A stretch of DNA of 14,789 bases from JAFAZJ01 sp050183765. Its GTDB lineage: Bacteria > Pseudomonadota > Alphaproteobacteria > Reyranellales > Reyranellaceae. The stretch spans positions 1-14,789 of the forward strand of contig JBFXAZ010000127.1 of assembly GCA_050183765.1 (NCBI GenBank), given 5' to 3'. The notes beneath the pieces were generated by a model that searched no databases, had not been told where the DNA came from, and worked only from the letters and a program-made list of their open reading frames with translations. How positions within the stretch are numbered: the stretch's first letter is position 1; every line of letters starts with the position of its first letter. Shown here piece after piece: positions 7,664 through 14,578 of the stretch. Made by a program: the position numbers and the translations under genes.

Positions 7664-7673
7664 CCGCCGCACC

Positions 7674-8147
7674 ATGCGCGATATCGAGATCTACGTCGAT
7701 GGCGATGCCTGCCCGGTGAAGGCCGAAATCTACCGCGTCGCCGCGCGCTACGGATTGAAGGTCTTCGTCGTCGCCAACAGCTATTTCATGGTGCCGAACG
7801 ATCCCGGGATCGAGCGGGTGATCGTCGAAGGCAGCTTCGATGCTGCCGACGACTGGATCGCGACCCGCGTGCAGCAGGGCGACATCGTGGTCACGGCGGA
7901 CATCCCGCTGGCCGATCGCTGTCTGAAGGCGGGCGCGGCGGTGATCGGCAACACCGGCGTGCCGTTCACCGCCGATTCCATCGGCATGGCTCTGGCCAGC
8001 CGCGCGCTGATGTCGGACCTGCGCGCCATGGGCGAAGTCACCGGCGGGCCCAGGCCGATGGCCGGCCGCGACAAGTCGCGCTTCCTGTCGGTGCTCGACG
8101 AGACGATCGTGCGGCTGCGCCGGACGCGCAAGGCAGGCCGCCGTTGA
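7674..8147 (+). CDS. yaiI: YaiI/YqxD family protein (DUF188, UPF0178)
   Basis: This 157-residue cytoplasmic protein belongs to the widely conserved DUF188 family, which has a PIN/NYN-like nuclease fold but no established role. The family signature YVDGDACPVK is at residues 7-16, with acidic residues Asp9 and Asp11 in the position expected for metal binding. Further conserved stretches are VVANSYF (32-38), SFDAADDWI (54-62), VTADIPLADRCL (73-84) and the C-terminal GGPRPM...DKSRFLSVLDE. The start fits the family's usual N-terminus, right before the VDxDACP motif. No Shine-Dalgarno precedes the ATG, and a TATAAT box is only 10 bp away, suggesting leaderless expression. The next gene starts 58 bp downstream on the same strand. 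Confidence 0.93.
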   Translation: MRDIEIYVDGDACPVKAEIYRVAARYGLKVFVVANSYFMVPNDPGIERVIVEGSFDAADDWIATRVQQGDIVVTADIPLADRCLKAGAAVIGNTGVPFTADSIGMALASRALMSDLRAMGEVTGGPRPMAGRDKSRFLSVLDETIVRLRRTRKAGRR

Positions 8148-8205
8148 CCGCCTTTGCGCCGGTTGTTACCGCTTGGCGCGCAAGAACCAAGGTGAGGGGA
8201 CTCCC

Positions 8206-8817
8206 ATGAAGCTCTATACGTCGGTCGGACCCAATCCCGCGGTCGTGGCCATGTTCATGAAGGAGAAGGGCATCGAGCTGCCGTCGGTGCAGGTCGACAT
8301 CCGCGGCGGCGAGAACCGCAAGGAGCCCTATCTCAAGGTCAACCCGTCCGGGCAGAGCCCGGCGCTGGAGCTCGACGACGGCACTGTGATCAGCGAGATC
8401 ACGGCGATCTGCGAATACCTCGACCACATCAACAAGAGCACGCCCTCGCTGATCGGCAACACCCCGCAGGAGCGCGCGGTCACGCACATGTGGATGCGCC
8501 GCATCGACCTCAACATCCTCGAGCCGATGGCCAACGGCTTCCGCTATTCGGAAGGCCTGAAGATGTTCGAGAATCGCATGCGCTGCCTGCCCGAGGCGGC
8601 GGCGGGCTTGAAGGCCTGCGCGCAGGACAAGCTGAAATGGCTCGACGGGCTGATGGAAGGCAAGACCTGGGTCGCCGGCGACCGCTTCACCCTGGCCGAC
8701 ATCCTGCTCTTCGTGTTCGTCAATTTCTTTGCCAAGGTCGGCCAGGCGATCGATCCGGCCCTGAAGAACATCAACGCCTGGAACGAGCGCGTGAAGGCGC
8801 GGCCGAGCGCCGCCTGA
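8206..8817 (+). CDS. Glutathione S-transferase family protein
   Basis: This 203-residue protein has the two-domain glutathione S-transferase layout. The N-terminal thioredoxin-like domain opens with MKLYTSVGPNP and contains the glutathione-binding region NPSGQSPALELDDG with the expected cis-Pro52, followed by ISEITAICEYL, where Ser63-Glu64 would contact the gamma-glutamyl group. The helical C-terminal domain carries the folding motif WVAGDRFTLADILLF near 171-185. The ATG at 8206 is preferred because GAGGGGA stands about five bases before it; a TTG at 8173 lies upstream of that site. The class and substrate are not clear. It is cytoplasmic, in the same direction as yaiI and arfB, and ends 16 bp before a palindromic repeat. 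Confidence 0.92.
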   Translation: MKLYTSVGPNPAVVAMFMKEKGIELPSVQVDIRGGENRKEPYLKVNPSGQSPALELDDGTVISEITAICEYLDHINKSTPSLIGNTPQERAVTHMWMRRIDLNILEPMANGFRYSEGLKMFENRMRCLPEAAAGLKACAQDKLKWLDGLMEGKTWVAGDRFTLADILLFVFVNFFAKVGQAIDPALKNINAWNERVKARPSAA

Positions 8818-8833
8818 TGTTCGGGTCCTCTTG

Positions 8834-8957
8834 CCTGTCCCCGGAGGGGGAAGGTGCCGAAGGCGGATGGGGGATGTCTCGACGACTCTTGCCTTCGTCT
8901 TCGACATCCCCCATCCGTCAGCGTTGCGCGCTGCCACCTTCCCCCTCCGGGGGAAGG
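8834..8957. repeat. Palindromic repeat, type B (same architecture as type A)
   Basis: The arms are CCGGAGGGGGAAGGTG-CC and GGATGGGGGATGTC on the left, and their complements GACATCCCCCATCC and CCACCTTCCCCCTCCGG on the right, around a central spacer of about 17 bp. The right end forms a 9-bp hairpin, CCTTCCCCC-TCC-GGGGGAAGG. As in type A, one arm has a short internal loop (GAAGG) and the other a longer one (CAGCGTTGCGCGCTG). It fills most of the gap between the GST-like gene and arfB, and its right end contains the AAGG that is the only candidate arfB ribosome binding site. Confidence 0.88.
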
Positions 8958-8969
8958 TAGACTCCACTC

Positions 8970-9398
8970 ATGGCCTCCATCCGGATCAACCACCGTATCG
9001 CCATCGACGAGTCGGAGATCGTCGAGAGCTTCGTGCGGGCGTCGGGTCCGGGTGGGCAGAACGTCAACAAGGTGTCGACCGCGGTCGAGCTGCGCTTCGA
9101 CGTGCGCAACTCGCCGTCGTTGCCCGATGCCGTGAAGGCGCGGCTGGAGAAGCTGGCCGGCCGCCGCCTGACGCGCGACGGCGTGCTGGTGATCGAGGCG
9201 CAGCGTTTTCGCACGCAGGTGCGCAACCGCGAGGACGGCGTCGAGCGGCTGGTCGAGTTGATCCGCGAGGCGGCCGCGCCGCCGCCCCCGCCGCGCCGGC
9301 CGACCAGGCCGACGCGGGCGTCGAAGGAGCGACGCCTTGCCTCCAAGGAACGTCGCGGCCGCGTCAAGGCGTTGCGGCAATCCAGACCGGCGGACTAG
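8970..9398 (+). CDS. arfB: Alternative ribosome-rescue peptidyl-tRNA hydrolase ArfB (YaeJ)
   Basis: This 142-residue protein is a codon-independent release factor that frees stalled ribosomes by hydrolysing peptidyl-tRNA in the P site. The catalytic Gly-Gly-Gln is at residues 28-30 within RASGPGGQNVNKVSTAVELRF, the class I release-factor signature. There is no codon-recognition domain. The C-terminal 40 residues form a flexible Pro-, Arg- and Lys-rich tail (PPPPPRRP, then SKERRLASKERRGR) that in the family threads into the empty mRNA channel. The length matches ArfB (about 140). The ATG at 8970 follows AAGG in the preceding palindromic repeat by 12 bases, a long spacing. The SelA-like gene begins two bases after the stop, so the two are probably cotranscribed although unrelated in function. 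Confidence 0.95.
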   Translation: MASIRINHRIAIDESEIVESFVRASGPGGQNVNKVSTAVELRFDVRNSPSLPDAVKARLEKLAGRRLTRDGVLVIEAQRFRTQVRNREDGVERLVELIREAAAPPPPPRRPTRPTRASKERRLASKERRGRVKALRQSRPAD

Positions 9399-9400
9399 CG

Positions 9401-10579
9401 GTGAACACCAACGACATCTACGGCCAACTCGGCGTGAAGCGGCGCATCAACGCCGCCGGCGCCCTTACGCGGCTGGGCGGCGCGTTGATGGCGCCGGAAG
9501 TCGTCGCGGCCATGGCCGAGGCGGCGCGCTCCTCGGTCGATATCGCCGAGCTGCAGTCGGCCGCGAGCGAACATATTGCCGAGGTCACGGGTGCCGAAGC
9601 CGGCATGATCACCACGGGCGCGGCGGCGGCGCTGACGCTCGCGGCGGCCGCCAGCATGACCCGCTGGGACGTGGCGAAGATGGCGGCACTGCCGCACGCC
9701 GAAGAGTTCGGGCACGAGATCATCCTGCCGCGCACCCATCGCACCGGTTACGCGCACGCGCTGACCGCCGCCGGCGCGCAGCTGGTCGACATCGGCCACA
9801 ACGATCGCGGCACCGGCGCCGGCGTGCGCGGGCTGGAGGCATGGGAGATCGAGGCGGCGATCACGCCGCGTACCGCGGCCTTCGCCTTCGCCGCCAACCC
9901 GCAGACAGTCGCCGACCTGCCGCTGGTCGCCTCGGTCTGCAGGCCGCGCGACATCCCGGTGATCGTCGATGGCGCGGCGCAGCTGCCGCCGAAATCGAAC
10001 TTGCGCCGCTTCATCGAGCTGGGCGCCGATCTCGTCGCCTTCTCCGGTGGCAAGGCGATCGGCGGGCCGCAAGCCTCCGGCATTCTCGCGGGACGGCGCG
10101 ACCTGATCGGCGCCGCGCTGGTGCAGCAGCTCGACATGGACGTGGCGCCACAGACCTGGTCGCCGCCCGGTCTGATCGACCGCGCCGCCCTGAACGGCGT
10201 GCCGCATCACGGCATCGGTCGCGGCTTCAAGGCCGGCAAGGAAGAGATCGTCGGCCTGCTGGTGGCGCTCAGGCGCTTCGTCGAGGCCGACGACGCGGCC
10301 ACCAATGTGGCGCTGGAATCGCGCCTGCGCATCATCGCCGGCTTTATCGGCGACGCCGCCACGCTGGTGCCGGCCGCCGTCACCGGCCGCGCGCCGGTCC
10401 TCGAGATCGCCTGCGGCGACTCGCTGGCGGTCAGCCGCGCGCTGCTAGCCGACGATCCACCTGTCCACGTCTCCGAGCGCAAGGCGGCGCAGAACGTGCT
10501 CATCGTCGATCCGCAGGCGCTGGCCCCCGACGACGATCCCACCCTCGCCGCCGCCCTGCGGCGCGCTCTGTCGTCCTGA
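9401..10579 (+). CDS. SelA-like PLP-dependent enzyme (aminotransferase class V fold)
   Basis: This 392-residue protein resembles the SelA/D-glucosaminate-6-phosphate ammonia-lyase group of PLP enzymes. The N-terminus reads IYGQLGVKRRINAAGALTRLGG, the family's usual opening. The PLP aspartate is Asp190 in VIVDGAAQLPP and the Schiff-base lysine Lys218 in AFSGGKAIGGPQASG. It is shorter than true selenocysteine synthase (about 460 residues) and no selB, selD or selC is visible, so a lyase or racemase-type reaction on an amino acid or amino sugar is more likely than Sec-tRNA synthesis. The start is a GTG two bases after arfB, chosen because the conserved N-terminus begins there; the first in-frame ATG would remove 29 residues. 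The stop codon lies in a palindromic repeat. Confidence 0.85.
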   Translation: MNTNDIYGQLGVKRRINAAGALTRLGGALMAPEVVAAMAEAARSSVDIAELQSAASEHIAEVTGAEAGMITTGAAAALTLAAAASMTRWDVAKMAALPHAEEFGHEIILPRTHRTGYAHALTAAGAQLVDIGHNDRGTGAGVRGLEAWEIEAAITPRTAAFAFAANPQTVADLPLVASVCRPRDIPVIVDGAAQLPPKSNLRRFIELGADLVAFSGGKAIGGPQASGILAGRRDLIGAALVQQLDMDVAPQTWSPPGLIDRAALNGVPHHGIGRGFKAGKEEIVGLLVALRRFVEADDAATNVALESRLRIIAGFIGDAATLVPAAVTGRAPVLEIACGDSLAVSRALLADDPPVHVSERKAAQNVLIVDPQALAPDDDPTLAAALRRALSS

Positions 10580-10648
10580 GCGCAGCGAAGGATCCGGCGG
10601 TCGCGCGGCCCGCACTACCGCGAGGTTCTTCGCTTCGCTCAGAACGAC
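10570..10648. repeat. Palindromic repeat, type C
   Basis: The left arm (about 10570-10593, GTCGTCCTGAGCGCAGCGAA) and right arm (about 10624-10648) are complementary over about 24 bp with four mismatches, separated by some 30 bp of unrelated sequence. Repeats built on CTGAGCGAAGCGAAG are common in many proteobacterial and other high-GC genomes. The left arm contains the last codons and stop of the SelA-like gene. No T-tract follows, so any terminator role would be Rho-dependent or only structural. Confidence 0.85.
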
Positions 10649-10695
10649 GGGGTGGGCATACTCGGCGCGCCGTCAGTCAGTCCGAAGGCCCTACC

Positions 10696-12165
10696 ATGCG
10701 TTTGTTCTCCGCCACGCTCGCCACCGAGACCAACACCTTCTCGCCGATGCCGACAAGCCTCGACGGCTACCGCGAGAGCGTCTTCCTGCGGCCCGGCGAG
10801 CATCCGGTCGACGCGCCGCGCATGTGCACCGCGCCGCTGTTCGTCGCGCGCCGGCGCGCGCAGGCGGAAGGCTTCACCCTGATCGAAGGCAGCTGCTTCG
10901 CCGCGAGCCCCGCGGGCACGACCAACCGCGCCGACTATGAGTTCATGCGCGACGAGATCCTCGGGCAGCTCAAGGCGGCGATGCCGGTCGACGGCGTGCT
11001 GCTGGGTCTGCACGGCGCGATGGTCGCGCACGGCTACGACGACGTCGAAGGCGACATCCTCGAGCGCGTGCGCGCCATCGTCGGACCGAAGGTCGTGATC
11101 GGCGTCGAGCTCGACCCGCATTGCCATCTCACGCTCAAGCGCCTGTCGCTGGCCGACATCATCATCTGCTACAAGGAGTTTCCGCACACCGACGTGGTCG
11201 AGCGCGCCGAGGAGGTGCTGACCCTTGTGCTGCGTACCCTGCGCGGCGAGATCAAGCCGGTGATGTCGGTCTACGATTGCCGACAGATCCAGAGCTATCC
11301 CACGACCCTGCCGCTGATGCGCGCCTTCGTCGACCGTCTATTCGCCATGGAGGGCAAGGACGGCGTGCTGTCGCTCTCCGTCGCCCACTGCTTTCCCTAC
11401 GGCGACGTGCCCGAGATCGGCACGCGCATGCTGGCGATCACCGACGGCGACAAGAAGAAGGCCGATGCGTATGCGACGCGGCTGGGCGAGGAACTGGTGT
11501 CGATGCGCGGCAAGACCATGCCGCAGTATCTCGATGTCGCGGGCGGCGTGGCCGAGGGGCGCGCCTTCAACGACCTGCCGGTGGTGATGGCGGACCCGGC
11601 CGACAATGCCGGCGGCGGCGCGCCGTCGGACAACACCACCATCCTTCGCCATCTGATCGAGCAGAAGGTCGAGAGCGCGGCGCTGGGACCGATCTGGGAT
11701 CCGATCGCCGTGCGCCTGTGCTTCGACGCCGGCCTGAACGCGACCTTTCCGCTGCGCTTCGGCGGCAAGATCGGAATCGCCTCGGGCCAGCCGATCGACG
11801 CCGAGGTCACGGTGACGGCGCTGGTGCGCGACGCCTGGCAGAGCTTCGGCCCGACGCGCGTGCCGCTGGGCGATTGCGCCGCCATCCGCATCGGCGGCGT
11901 CGAGGTGGTGCTGATCTCCAACCGCACCCAGGCGCTGGGGCTGGAGCTGTTCACCAATGTCGGGATCGACCCGACCCAACGCAAGCTGGTGGTGGTGAAG
12001 TCGACCAACCACTTCATGGGCGCCTACGGGCCTATCGCCAAGAAGGTGATCTACATCGAATCCGACGCGCCGCTCAGCCGCGACTTCCGCAAGATCCCGT
12101 ATGGGAAGATCAACCGGCCGATCTATCCGCTCGATGCGGACAGCAAGCCGGGTCTGATTTTCTAA
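10696..12165 (+). CDS. M81 family metallopeptidase, MlrC-like
   Basis: This 489-residue protein belongs to the M81 family, named after MlrC, the last enzyme of microcystin breakdown in Sphingomonas, which cleaves a small linear peptide. Most members act on unknown small peptides or amides. The N-terminus ATLATETNTFSP is diagnostic. Probable zinc ligands fall in LHGAMV (His106), DDVEGD (Asp115-Asp120), ELDPHCHLT (Asp140, His142, His144) and EFPHTDVVER (His164); a second conserved segment is KSTNHFMGAYGPIA near 435-448. There is no signal peptide. GAAGG at 10684-10688 stands seven bases before the ATG. It follows the SelA-like gene in the same direction, separated by repeat C, and ends one base before repeat D. 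Microcystin is not implied as the substrate. Confidence 0.92.
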   Translation: MRLFSATLATETNTFSPMPTSLDGYRESVFLRPGEHPVDAPRMCTAPLFVARRRAQAEGFTLIEGSCFAASPAGTTNRADYEFMRDEILGQLKAAMPVDGVLLGLHGAMVAHGYDDVEGDILERVRAIVGPKVVIGVELDPHCHLTLKRLSLADIIICYKEFPHTDVVERAEEVLTLVLRTLRGEIKPVMSVYDCRQIQSYPTTLPLMRAFVDRLFAMEGKDGVLSLSVAHCFPYGDVPEIGTRMLAITDGDKKKADAYATRLGEELVSMRGKTMPQYLDVAGGVAEGRAFNDLPVVMADPADNAGGGAPSDNTTILRHLIEQKVESAALGPIWDPIAVRLCFDAGLNATFPLRFGGKIGIASGQPIDAEVTVTALVRDAWQSFGPTRVPLGDCAAIRIGGVEVVLISNRTQALGLELFTNVGIDPTQRKLVVVKSTNHFMGAYGPIAKKVIYIESDAPLSRDFRKIPYGKINRPIYPLDADSKPGLIF

Positions 12166-12166
12166 C

Positions 12167-12272
12167 GCCCCCTCACCCCCGACCCCTCTCCCTCGAGGGG
12201 AGAGGGGAGGAAGACTCAATGCTCATGTTCCCCTCTCCCCTTGCGGGAGAGGGGTTAGGGGTGAGGGGGCGG
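12167..12272. repeat. Palindromic repeat, type D, between convergent genes
   Basis: Two hairpins with the same perfect 10-bp stem CCCCTCTCCC/GGGAGAGGGG (loops TCGAG and CTTGC) are flanked by complementary outer segments CCCCCTCACCCC and GGGGTGAGGGGG, so the whole unit is a 106-bp imperfect palindrome. It begins one base after the MlrC-like stop and extends into the 3' end of the convergent DUF1194 gene, supplying its last codons. Translated repeats of this kind give the peptide PLTPLPQGERG, seen at the ends of many annotated bacterial proteins. It probably serves both genes as a 3' structure. Confidence 0.92.
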
Positions 12273-12984
12273 TTGTCACAACGACGCGTGGCCCATCGAG
12301 CCCGGCGACCTCGCGCAGCAGCTTGGCGCGGATCGACTGGGCGAAGGCGCGGCGACCGTCGGCGACCATGACGAAGGCGCCGGGGCCGCCGATCACGTCG
12401 CGCTCGTAGTGGCCGACAAGGCCCTGGCCACGTGGCCCGGTCCTGCTTTCGTCGACGATCACCAGCGCGTTGACGGTGATGGCGGCGGCGACGGCGGCGT
12501 CGCGCGCCTCGTGCGCCGGACGGCGGCCGCGCATGTCGGGACCGTCGCCCGAGACGTCGATCACGCGACGGGTCGCCTGGTGCGGCGCGGACGTGATCAG
12601 CCTGATGGAATGCTCGATGGCATCGCCGATGGCGTTGTAGGTCTGGTGCGAGCGCGGCGCGTCGATCAGTGCCTTGGCCAGCGCCTCGGCCGAGGCGCGG
12701 TCGCGCACGACCATCCACGGCACGACGGTCGCCGCGCCCATGGGCGAGCCCCATTCGACGACGGCGATGGCGGTGGCGCGGTGCTCGCCGTCGGTCATCG
12801 CCTCGACGATGCGCGGATCGCCGATCACCTCGGCATAGCCGCGCCGCTGCAGCTCGAATTCGCCCTGGTCGATGCTGCCCGAGGCATCCATGCACAGCAC
12901 CAGCAGCAGATCGACGCTCGCCGCCTGTGCCGCGCGCGGCACCAGCAGCGCCAGCGGCAGAGCGGCGAGCTCGCGCCGTCTCAC
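12223..12984 (-). CDS. DUF1194 family protein with VWA domain, exported
   Basis: This 253-residue protein has a von Willebrand factor A fold of the DUF1194 type, whose role is unknown. Residues 1-21 are a Sec-type signal peptide (VRRRE, a Leu/Ala/Val core, then AQA-A), so the mature protein is periplasmic or exported. The metal-binding MIDAS motif is DASGS with Asp33, Ser35 and Ser37; the family's VEWGSP and VVPW segments follow, then DVSGDGPDMRG. The GTG start at 12982-12984 overlaps the preceding stop as GTGA; a GTG one codon upstream is equally possible. The last 15 residues (APSPLTPLPQGERGT) are encoded by palindromic repeat D, and the native domain probably ends at about LLREVAG. Coupled translation with an AtzH-like protein and an amidase is unexplained. 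Confidence 0.87.
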   Translation of the reverse strand: MRRRELAALPLALLVPRAAQAASVDLLLVLCMDASGSIDQGEFELQRRGYAEVIGDPRIVEAMTDGEHRATAIAVVEWGSPMGAATVVPWMVVRDRASAEALAKALIDAPRSHQTYNAIGDAIEHSIRLITSAPHQATRRVIDVSGDGPDMRGRRPAHEARDAAVAAAITVNALVIVDESRTGPRGQGLVGHYERDVIGGPGAFVMVADGRRAFAQSIRAKLLREVAGLDGPRVVVTTAPSPLTPLPQGERGT

Positions 12985-13382
12985 CACGGCCGTTCCCCGA
13001 CGACCGAGACGTGGGCGGCGATCACCTTCCACCCGACATCGGGGAAGCGCACCCAGGTCTGGCTCTGGCGACCGATCTGGTCCTTGCCGCGCACCTTGAA
13101 CTCGAGATTCACAGTGGCGAGGTCGTGGCCCAGCGTCAGGATCTCAAGCCGGATGCGCTTCTCCTTGAAGCCCGGTCCCGGCGGCCGCGCGACGCGGTGG
13201 GCGTGGATCTCGTCGAAGCCATAGCCGTTCTCGTGCAGCGCGTAGCGGATGGTGTGCGGGCTGTTCCAGAACGTCGCGTCGAGCACGTCGACGTTCTTGT
13301 CGACCAGCGCCTGCTCGTAGCGCTCGAACATGGCGCTGATCTCGGCCACGACCTCGGGGATGTTCTCCTTCAGGTCGGTCAT
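12981..13382 (-). CDS. AtzH/HpxZ-like NTF2-fold protein (DUF3225)
   Basis: This 133-residue protein matches the AtzH/HpxZ family, small SnoaL/NTF2-fold proteins found beside amidases in cyanuric acid and oxalurate catabolism clusters; their exact role is not settled. The signature is GRQSQTWVRFPDVGWKVIAA at 104-123 followed by HVS, and the N-terminal half contains ATFWNSPHTIRYALHENGYG. No signal peptide or membrane segment is seen. The ATG at 13380-13382 overlaps the amidase stop as ATGA, and the stop overlaps the GTG of the next gene, so it is the middle of a tightly coupled three-gene unit. The neighbour is an AMI1-type amidase rather than AtzE with its AtzG partner. Family confidence is high, function low. 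Confidence 0.88.
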   Translation of the reverse strand: MTDLKENIPEVVAEISAMFERYEQALVDKNVDVLDATFWNSPHTIRYALHENGYGFDEIHAHRVARPPGPGFKEKRIRLEILTLGHDLATVNLEFKVRGKDQIGRQSQTWVRFPDVGWKVIAAHVSVVGERPW

Positions 13383-14554
13383 GCGGCCTGCTCCATCGCG
13401 CGCGCCACGGCCACCAGCGTCGCGTCGCTGCCGCGTGCGCCGACGATCGACAAGCCGATCGGCGCGCCGTCGACGACGGCGCCGGGGATGCTGACCTGCG
13501 GGTGGCCGGCCAGCCCGCCATGCGCGCACAGGCAGGTGATGCGATCACGCAGTGGATCGAGCGTCGCCAGCGGCAGGCCGCGCTTCGGCGCCGGGAAGGG
13601 TGTGGTGGGCATGCACAGGATGGTATCCGGCGGCAGCAGGTGGCGCAGCCGGCCGCGCACTTCCTGGCGCATCAGATTGGCCCAGCCGCGTTCGCTCTCG
13701 GGGATCATCGAGCCGTAGACCAGACCGCGGGCGACATTGAAGGCGAAGCGCGGGTTGTCGCGATCGACCCATGCCCTGAAGGTCTGCCACGCCTCGACCG
13801 GCTGCAGGGTACGCTGCGCGCGCGCCCAGACCGACAGGCCCTGCGGCGCCAGCAGCACGTCGGCGGGCGCGCCGATGATCTGTGCGAGCCGCTGCACCAT
13901 CGGGCGCAGGGACTCGGCGGCATCAGCGTCGGCGAAGCCGAAGGCGTCGGTGGCGATCAGCAGGCGCGAGGGCAGGGTTGCGGGGATCGCCTCGCCCAGC
14001 ATCACCGCCGAGACGCGGGCGAAGGTCGCCGCATCGCGCGCGAACCAGCCGGTGGTGTCCGATGTCGGCGCCTGCGGCAGCATGCCGGCGAGGGTGATGC
14101 GGCCGTGCGTCGGGCGGATGCCGTACAGCCCGCAGAAGCTCGCCGGCACGCGCACCGAGCCGCCGGTGTCGGTGCCCAGCGCCGTATCGCACAGGCCGGC
14201 GGCGACGGCGGCGGCCGAGCCGGAGGACGAGCCGCCCGGAACACGATCGGGCGCGGCGCTGTTGATCGGCGTGCCGTCGAACTCGTTCTCGCCCAGGATG
14301 CCCAGCGACACCTCGTCGGTGATGGTCTTGCCGATCAGGTCGGCGCCGGCATCGAGCAGCGTCTGTACCGCCCAGGCATGACGCGTCGGCACCGGATTGT
14401 ACGCCGCCCAATCCGGGTTGCCGCCGCCGGTGGGATGTCCCGCGACGTCGAACAAATCCTTGGCCGCGAAGGTCAGGCCGGAGAGCGGTCCACCGGGCGT
14501 GCCGTCGATGCGCACCGATGTGCCCGACACGAACGCATTGACTGTATCGCGCAC
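13379..14554 (-). CDS. AMI1-type amidase (amidase signature family)
   Basis: This 391-residue protein is an amidase-signature enzyme of the short type resembling plant AMI1, which hydrolyses indole-3-acetamide to indole-3-acetate. The resemblance is clear in GLTFAAKDLFDVAGHPTGGG and in GGSSSGSAAAVAAGL. The triad is Lys32, cis-Ser109 and nucleophile Ser133 in GTDTGGSVRVPASFCG, with the usual 24-residue spacing. The GTG start at 14552-14554 is supported by GGAAGGAG five bases upstream. It is cytoplasmic and the first gene of a unit with an AtzH-like and a DUF1194 gene. Activity on an auxin-type or another aryl or small amide is inference; no substrate-specific residue can be named from sequence alone. 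A palindromic repeat begins 24 bp upstream. Confidence 0.92.
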   Translation of the reverse strand: MRDTVNAFVSGTSVRIDGTPGGPLSGLTFAAKDLFDVAGHPTGGGNPDWAAYNPVPTRHAWAVQTLLDAGADLIGKTITDEVSLGILGENEFDGTPINSAAPDRVPGGSSSGSAAAVAAGLCDTALGTDTGGSVRVPASFCGLYGIRPTHGRITLAGMLPQAPTSDTTGWFARDAATFARVSAVMLGEAIPATLPSRLLIATDAFGFADADAAESLRPMVQRLAQIIGAPADVLLAPQGLSVWARAQRTLQPVEAWQTFRAWVDRDNPRFAFNVARGLVYGSMIPESERGWANLMRQEVRGRLRHLLPPDTILCMPTTPFPAPKRGLPLATLDPLRDRITCLCAHGGLAGHPQVSIPGAVVDGAPIGLSIVGARGSDATLVAVARAMEQAA

Positions 14555-14559
14555 GAGAA

Positions 14560-14567
14560 CTCCTTCC
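14560..14567 (-). promoter_or_regulatory. Strong Shine-Dalgarno that fixes the GTG start of the AMI1-type amidase
   Basis: The minus strand reads GGAAGGAG, five bases before GTG. It is the best ribosome binding site among the genes of this window and supports the GTG as the true start. The site ends 11 bases from the edge of the type A repeat. Confidence 0.75.
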
Positions 14568-14578
14568 GACTTCTCACT

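Noticed and set aside
5862..7673. Long plus-strand open frame running into yaiI from upstream
   Set aside because: It covers fdsG and the amidase on the antisense strand. The DUF188 signature starts right after the ATG at 7674, so no fusion is supported.
9401..10579. Selenocysteine synthase SelA linked to a selenoprotein formate dehydrogenase
   Set aside because: FdsA uses Cys372 and has no in-frame TGA at that site. The PLP protein is shorter than SelA and no other sel gene is visible.
9337..10695. In-frame extension of the MlrC-like gene across the SelA-like gene and repeat C
   Set aside because: The extension is a shifted-frame translation of the SelA-like gene plus the repeat (VVLSAAKDP peptide). 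The conserved M81 N-terminus begins at the ATG at 10696, with a ribosome binding site before it.
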